The notes beneath the pieces were generated by a model. That model was given only the letters and a program-made list of their open reading frames with translations, did no database searches and was not told the DNA's origin. From Cephalotrichum gorgonifer (taxonomy: Eukaryota > Ascomycota > Sordariomycetes > Microascales > Microascaceae): a stretch of 64,000 nt of DNA. The position numbers and the translations under genes were made by a program. The stretch is taken from the NCBI GenBank assembly GCA_900312665.1, contig ONZQ02000014.1, positions 403,924-467,923 of the forward strand, read 5' to 3'. Shown in pieces: positions 58,170 through 64,000 of this stretch (the stretch's first letter is position 1; each line of letters starts with the position of its first letter).

Positions 58170-60796
58170 CTAGGGGGCCTTCTTCCCACCCGAGTCCGGT
58201 GTGGGCGCGGCCGCGGGCGTCGGCCCTATGAGAGTATGCTTGTGTCCTGGCGCGTGTATAACCTGCCCCGACTCCAGCTCTCGGCAGATCATCGTGTCCG
58301 CGACCCACGGCTCCTGAATGACCTCCTCCATCTTAGAACGCTTCTTCGGATCGAGATCCAACATCCGCCAGATGATGTGGCGGCTCTCTCGGGGTAGCTG
58401 GCGAAGGATGCGCCATGGTCCCGAGATGACCTCTCTCTTCTCCTGGACCATCGCACCCTGGGACTGAGAGCGCTGTTGCGCCGATAGACCCGACGGCCTC
58501 CCGCGGTCGGCAGACGCCGAACCATCTCGGGTGCTGTCGGGCATCTCAGCTTCTTCGGATTTGGCATGGAAGAGGAGGCGCTTCGGATCATGGCCGACGC
58601 TGGGCAGTGACGAGAAGAGCCTGAAGGACTTGTCTTGGGTCGCGGAAGGGATCCTCCAGGGGAAGCGCTTCAGGGTCATGCAGCAGAATATTATTCCCAA
58701 CGACCAGATGTCGCTGGCCCGGGGATCGTAAGCCTTCGTGTTGATGTCGTAGACCTCGGGCGCCATGTAAGGGTCGGACCCAACGACTCCTAGGGGAATA
58801 GTTAGCAATCCTGATCCTCGAGAACAGATATGGCCAAGGTCTAGGCCGGGATATCTTACCTTCCGCGTACTGAATTCCGGACTCGTGGGGATACTGGAAG
58901 ACGTGGGCGCTGCCGAAGTCGATGATCTTCATGATACCCCCATTTGTCACCACCACGTTGTCCAGCTTGAGATCCCGGTGGGCGACGCCACAGCTGTGTA
59001 GATACGTCACACCGCTCACCAGCTGAAGCCAGGAGCACGTCACTTCCTCCCTCGTCATCTTCCCCGACATGACGATGGAGAAGAGGTCATACGGCGCAAA
59101 CTCCATGACCTGGAACCACCTGTCCTTGACCTCGACAATGTCCATCGTCTCGATGATGTTGCTGTGGTGGAGCGCGGAAGCCACGCAGAACTCGGCCGTA
59201 ATTTTCTTGGTGTATCGCTTCTTCGACTCCCGGGGCTGCCTTTGGCGGAACTCCTTGACGGCGTAGGCTCGGCCATCGTCACGCTTCATGAGCATGACGC
59301 TCCCTCCCGCGCCAGATCCCAGGACGCGGTCAATCTTGCCGTACCTGGCCTCGAGAGTGTGATCGTCGGCGAAGGGTGGGTGGGCATCATGGGACGAATT
59401 TGAAGCCAGGGACTTCGTCGACGCGTTCTTCTTGCGTGGGGCCAGCGGTGAGGCGTCCGTCTTTGTGTCGCTAGAGGTACCACGCTTGAAGAAGCGCTTC
59501 AGCGTTGCAAAAGAGCTCACCTTACTGTGAGGTGGTCTTGGGGTGTCAGCAAGGGTCGGAACTGGTCCAGACTTATGCGAGGGGTGCAACAGCGGGCGCT
59601 TGTGCTCGGTAGAGGGCGCCGGTGTTGAGGGGCGGGAGTCGCTTATGTTGTTGAATCGAAAACGGGGGCTGACTGACCGCTTCGGTGCAGCTGGCCGCTG
59701 CTGACGACGGTTCTTCGCAGCATAAGGCCCATCGACGTCCCCGACCGGTGTCACGGGCCGGGAGTAGAGCTCGGAAGCCCTGGAAGGACTAGGTTCTCGA
59801 GACGGGGCGGCTGAGCTGGAGGCCGATTCCCCGCCCAAGGAGAAGGCTCCTTTACGATGGGAGCTGGTACGGTCGTCTGTGTAACCGCCCGAGGCGGATC
59901 TGAGGTGCTTCGCGTCTTCCTTGGGTCGTAGTGTAGTCGTCCTCAAGTTTGGGTCGGACGCGGGTTCGTCAATGGAACTGGAATGCTGAGGGGTGATCAT
60001 GTGTTGTTCTCGGCGAGCGGGTATGCTTGTCGTCGAATCGGCCGAAGGATGTAAGTATTTATCCGCCGTATCCGACTGGCCTCCCGAGCCCGAGGGGGTC
60101 AGGGGAGGTGACTGAACTGCCGGGAACCCGTAGCTAGACATCTCCAATTGCGGTGAACGTTTTCCGGAAGCGCTATCCGCGCGTGATGTTGTCTAGACAT
60201 GTTAGCTTATCTGAGTGCATGGAGTCTAGGGCATCTATCTCCCTTGCCGTGTGCTGTTTGTCGCACGACGGGATAATCGAGCCGGGCAATCCGCGCAATG
60301 GCGCCAATACGTGCACTTACTCTTGATGCTGGTAGCGAGATAGGCTCAAAGTGGAAGTGACTTAGCCTGCGCTCTTTTGAGAACACTGGGCTGGATTCAC
60401 GCTGGTCCGGGTTCTGGATGGGAGCCTGTGTCGCCGGCGATGGCTGTTCGTCGTCGGCGGCACCGAGCAGAACCTGATCAACCTTTGAAGCAAATCGAAC
60501 AGCATGTCGGTCCTCAGCGCCCTCAGGTCCTCTGCGAGAGGCGAGGGGGTCATCGCCAAATCTCGGGGGAGCTGGGCAGAGAAAGAAATTGTCAGCGACG
60601 CCGTTGTGATTTTCGCTGAAAGATTTCAGAACAACTGGATGCGCAGGGGCGGGCAGTATCACGGCGGCGGTGATGTTGGCAGTTGAACGCCAAGCAGCGG
60701 CGTGGCACGTGGCCAAGATACGTCCGCCGGCTGGCCCGGAAGGATCGGAAGGAGACACAACTTACCCCTTGCGGCCATGTTGGCGGTTGTCGCCAT
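58170..60796 (-). CDS. SAT4: Serine/threonine kinase of the Sat4/Hal4-Hal5 type
   Basis: In yeast this family stabilises potassium transporters and amino-acid permeases at the plasma membrane; that function is inferred here. Exons 60796-60766, 60571-60321, 60192-58860 and 58789-58170 encode 744 residues. The first two exons are easily missed: MATTANMAAR, then PPRFGDDPLASRRG. They join in phase to the main exon through gtaag donors and an agctaac branch site before the third exon. Residues 1-370 are Ser/Pro-rich and likely disordered. The kinase domain runs from about 378 to 700. It has the Gly loop GSGAGGSV (near 384), the Lys of AVKEF, HRDLKLDN (near 497), DFGSA (near 518), and SDPYMAPEVYD just after the last splice site, then SDIWSLGIIF. 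The catalytic residues are intact. A Ser-rich insert (about 590-640) interrupts the C-lobe. Confidence 0.9.
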
Positions 60797-63194
60797 CCAG
60801 GAAAGAATAGGACGACTCGAGTCGACAAGCGGGATACTTCCAATGGGAACGGCGAAGGAAGGCGAAGAGCGTGAGAGATTCTATCGAGCAGATATATATA
60901 AGGATGCTGGGTGGCCGGAGGAAAATGGTGATGCAAGGAGGAATAGATGGCAAAACGGTGGCGGCTGAGAGGGAGTCAAGAGGATAAATGAATGTGAACA
61001 GACCCAGAAAAAAAATGCTAGGTTGCTGGTGCTGGATGCGACTGATGGCGGGGTAGGTAGCGGTAGCACCTGCGCTTGCGTCCGATAGCTGGCGCTGGAC
61101 AATAATACGAGTATCGTAGTGCTTGTACTTTGTTGCGGGCGAACTTCTGTTTGAGCTATCGTGACTGGGAGGTACCTGGATATGTGGGAGTGGACGTAAT
61201 ATGTACCTGCTTGCTGCTTCCAATGGAGGGGGAGGGGCGTATGATAAAGTAAATTCGAGTTCTGGAAAGGGCAGGGGGCGTGGGTGAATGTGGGACCTAG
61301 GGCCGCGTCAGGTTGGTCCCAGCATGGATTCAATGTGACGGAAGGATTACTACTAGGATACGAGTGTATTTTATGCTCCCGGGTTCAATGGCCGGAAGGA
61401 GGGGGGAGGGGTGGGAAAATGGAAGGGAGGAAGGGGGAAAGAGGTGGAAGATGTACTAATAGTATGTAGCTATTGTTGGTGGCCGATGGTTACATAGGTT
61501 AGTCGGTCGGTCGGTCCTTCCCGAGAGACGAGCTGGCGTTCAGATTTTTGCCCTTCTTTACTCATACTCCAACAATGCGATACACGCCGCCGCAGCCCCT
61601 CCTGATGCGGACCATATTACTTGCATGGATAACCGGCCGTTACTTGTACTACTTGTATGGAGGAACATGCATGGCGATAACGTGCCAACTTCGAGTCACA
61701 CGGGTCCTCGCTAACAACGCGTGGAAAGATATTACTAAAGTCGGTAACTGCACCCCCCCTCCTGCCCCAAGGCATGCCCCACCAAGCACGCCCACATTGT
61801 ACGTACACATGCTGCGGGAGCCCTCGGTGCACATGTACCGAAAACAGAACATTGCCATCATGATTCATCGACTAAAGTACGAGTATGGCTACGAGTACTC
61901 GGTCGAATGCCAATGCCTTTCCCGCCGTCTAGTTCCGTCCCGTTTTAAGCTTTGTTCGCGCCCGCCATGCCGTCCCATATTATCCACATCCCTTGGTGAA
62001 CAATAAGATTTCGAGGTGGGTCATAAGTCGTTCTGCGTGCTCACTCTCATACATGAAATACATGACGAAGACAGTGAGACACGCTCCGGAGGTAAGTCTA
62101 CGGCCCTGGAAATAAACTCTCGCGGGCCGGAGGAAGATAGCCACAACTGGCTGCGACAACGGAGCAGACTGACTCCCTCGGGTGTTCGGTAACAGCGAGA
62201 GAAAGAGGAGGAGGAGAGCGCTATGCGCCGTATCTCCCGCCGCTGCCAGCCGAAGCTGTTATCAACCTAGCAAAGCTTGATCCGTCCGAACCGGGCAGAA
62301 GAAACATGACTCGAACCCTGTCGCCCTCGCCCTCGCCCTCGCCCCTCTTCCGCACATTCAGCCCCTCTCCCGTGGGCTTCTGTCTCGTTGCAACCTCCTT
62401 GCGCTCGCTTCCGGACGGCACTCCCGTCCAACACACGGGAGTGCCGTGCTAAAATTCTCCTACGAACACTCCCCTTCGAGACTAATTACCTTGCAGTGAG
62501 TAATAGCGCCTCCTAGATCCCTGCACCTTGCAGGGCTGTCTGACAGCTTCGGCTCGTATCTATATCTCTATTGGGCGCGATCGCGGCGTCCTCCGCCCTA
62601 ATGGTACCCGAGCCCGTCCACCTGAGATGCAGAATCTGTTCGTTGGGCCCGCCACCTTAGCTTCGGAGGATTTGCGACAGGGATCAATCTTGCTAATTTT
62701 TTTTTCGTCCCCTTGGGGAGAGAGAGCTCCAGGGTGTCAAAGTGTGATAGACAAGCACGAGGTCGAAGCTAAAGTGGACACACGAAATAGTTCATGTTCG
62801 TGTTGAAAATTTTTGCGACTCACCCACTCGATTGGCTCACGAATCGCGAGAGTGGTGTGCATCCAGGTGTATAATCCGATGGTCATACCGCCACGTTTGA
62901 ATCCATCTCCACCGTCTATTCGCCACCCAGCTCAACCGCCGCAGAACTTTCTGCCGGGATGCAGGGGGGGCGTTGAGATCGGATCAGGTACGTGGGAGCT
63001 TTGATAGGATGGCGGAGATTGTGTGCGCACGGGCGGGATTTGTTCTTTTCGCATTCCATGGTATTAATAGCCTCCAAAGTCACTTTTTACCCTTGCCTCC
63101 GTCCAAAGCTTCAAGTACGTACTTATACTTGCATGGATGGTTGCACGAGGTCCTGTAACCCGGACATCCTCGTTGAAACGGCATGGCAAGGCAA

Positions 63195-63215
63195 CCCCCC
63201 CCCCCCCCCCCCCCC
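63195..63215 (+). repeat. Poly-C run, 21 nt
   Basis: The longest mononucleotide run of the window. Confidence 0.9.
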
Positions 63216-63482
63216 TAGCAAAATCTGATAAACCTAACTTGTGTCGTATATACGAGTAACCAAACGCAATCGAGCAGCTGTAAGTCGTCAAGCAATGGAG
63301 CCGCCCGTTTCGCAATCGCCAACAAGCTTCCCTCGTCGTAAGCTCTTCCGCTTCCATCCATCTATTTACAGCAACAACACAGCGGTGAGGAAGGGTTAAG
63401 GTTACCCCCTCGCGTCGTACTCTTACACCTACTCCGATTCCCACAATTCACCATAAAGGGGTTGCCTTATCGCCTGGTCTGC

Positions 63483-63600
63483 GTATTCTCACCACTCGCG
63501 TTAGAATCCCTAGATGCTACCCAAGCTAGTGACTAACTCTGAGTATTCTCACCACGCGCATTAGAATCCATAGATGCTACCCAAGCCGACGACTAGCTCC
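63483..63600 (+). repeat. Imperfect 60-bp tandem duplication
   Basis: GTATTCTCACCAC starts one copy at 63483 and the next at 63543. The copies share long identical blocks (TTAGAATCC, TAGATGCTACCCAAGC, GACTA) with scattered changes, so the duplication is not very recent. A weak start of a third unit (GTACTCAC) follows near 63605. Confidence 0.85.
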
Positions 63601-64000
63601 GTGCGTACTCACAGCCACTAACTACTCAGAAAGGAGGGGGGGCACCACCGAGGGGGACACCGAGCAGTTTGTTTATCTCATCCGTGGTTGGGATGTTGGT
63701 GTTCCCCCCTCCGCAGTCTGGCTGGATGAGATGGTATGTCAAGTACAGTTATACCTGTATGGACCGTCTCCTTCACACTGTAATCGTGCAAGTTACAGCT
63801 CGTACACGCAAGCATGTTCCCGCTTCTTGCGATCTACGCGAGCCCCACAATACAAGCATGCATGTGAAACTGATGTGGAGGTCTTCCAGCATACGTGAGA
63901 TGATATATGGCGTGGTTCTGAATCATCTACTCGTATACAAATACATAGCGCAACCCACATATAAACGCTGTATATCTGTAACCGAAGGTGGGCCCTCTGA

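Larger units (their letters stand above)
60797..64000. other. Intergenic spacer to the window end
   Basis: This 3.2 kb holds the kinase promoter and then DNA without a supportable gene. It contains TACTTGTAC at 61641-61649, GTACGAGTA at 61878-61886, a C21 run at 63195-63215 and a 60-bp tandem duplication at 63483-63600. The next gene to the right is outside the window. Confidence 0.5.

Overview
The window is nuclear DNA of a filamentous ascomycete (Pezizomycotina, most likely Sordariomycetes). Genes have short introns (about 55-170 nt) with GTRAGT-like donors, CTAAC-like branch sites and YAG acceptors. Coding DNA is GC-rich, spacers carry pyrimidine tracts, and several families are typical of these fungi (DUF3433-type membrane protein, CHO2, Sat4/Hal4-type kinase, C6 zinc cluster regulator). 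No operon, virus or intact transposon was recognised.

Layout, left to right: the 3' end of a beta-propeller-like gene (1-417, +); a mitochondrial L-2-hydroxyglutarate dehydrogenase (1226-2609, -); a four-exon coiled-coil protein of unknown function (3282-4513, -); a 6 kb spacer; a single-exon PH-domain protein (10590-13166, +); eIF3g (14299-15426, +); a small basic protein (16237-16713, -); the phosphatidylethanolamine methyltransferase CHO2 (19188-22323, +); a secreted lactonase-type beta-propeller (25013-26545, +); a 9.7 kb gene-free stretch with an N gap at 27185-27475; a Zn2Cys6 regulator (36298-38681, +); a MYND-like Cys-rich protein (42371-43896, +); an RBR E3 ubiquitin ligase (47404-50701, +); a DUF3433-type membrane protein (51997-55789, +); an intron-containing tRNA-Ala (56040-56142, +); mitochondrial HSP10 (56655-57376, +); and a Sat4/Hal4-type kinase (58170-60796, -).

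The genes are mostly housekeeping or regulatory and do not form a visible pathway or biosynthetic cluster. The split models were built by joining exons on frame and splice signals. Several correct what a plain ORF view suggests: the kinase gains two N-terminal exons, CHO2 starts 66 codons inside its longest ORF, and HSP10 has a first coding exon consisting only of ATG.

The most unusual signal is in the spacers. The short inverted motif TAC-NN-GTA, especially TACTTGTAC and TACTCGTAC, recurs far more often than chance would allow and was not seen in the coding exons. I did not find a convincing new multi-gene system.
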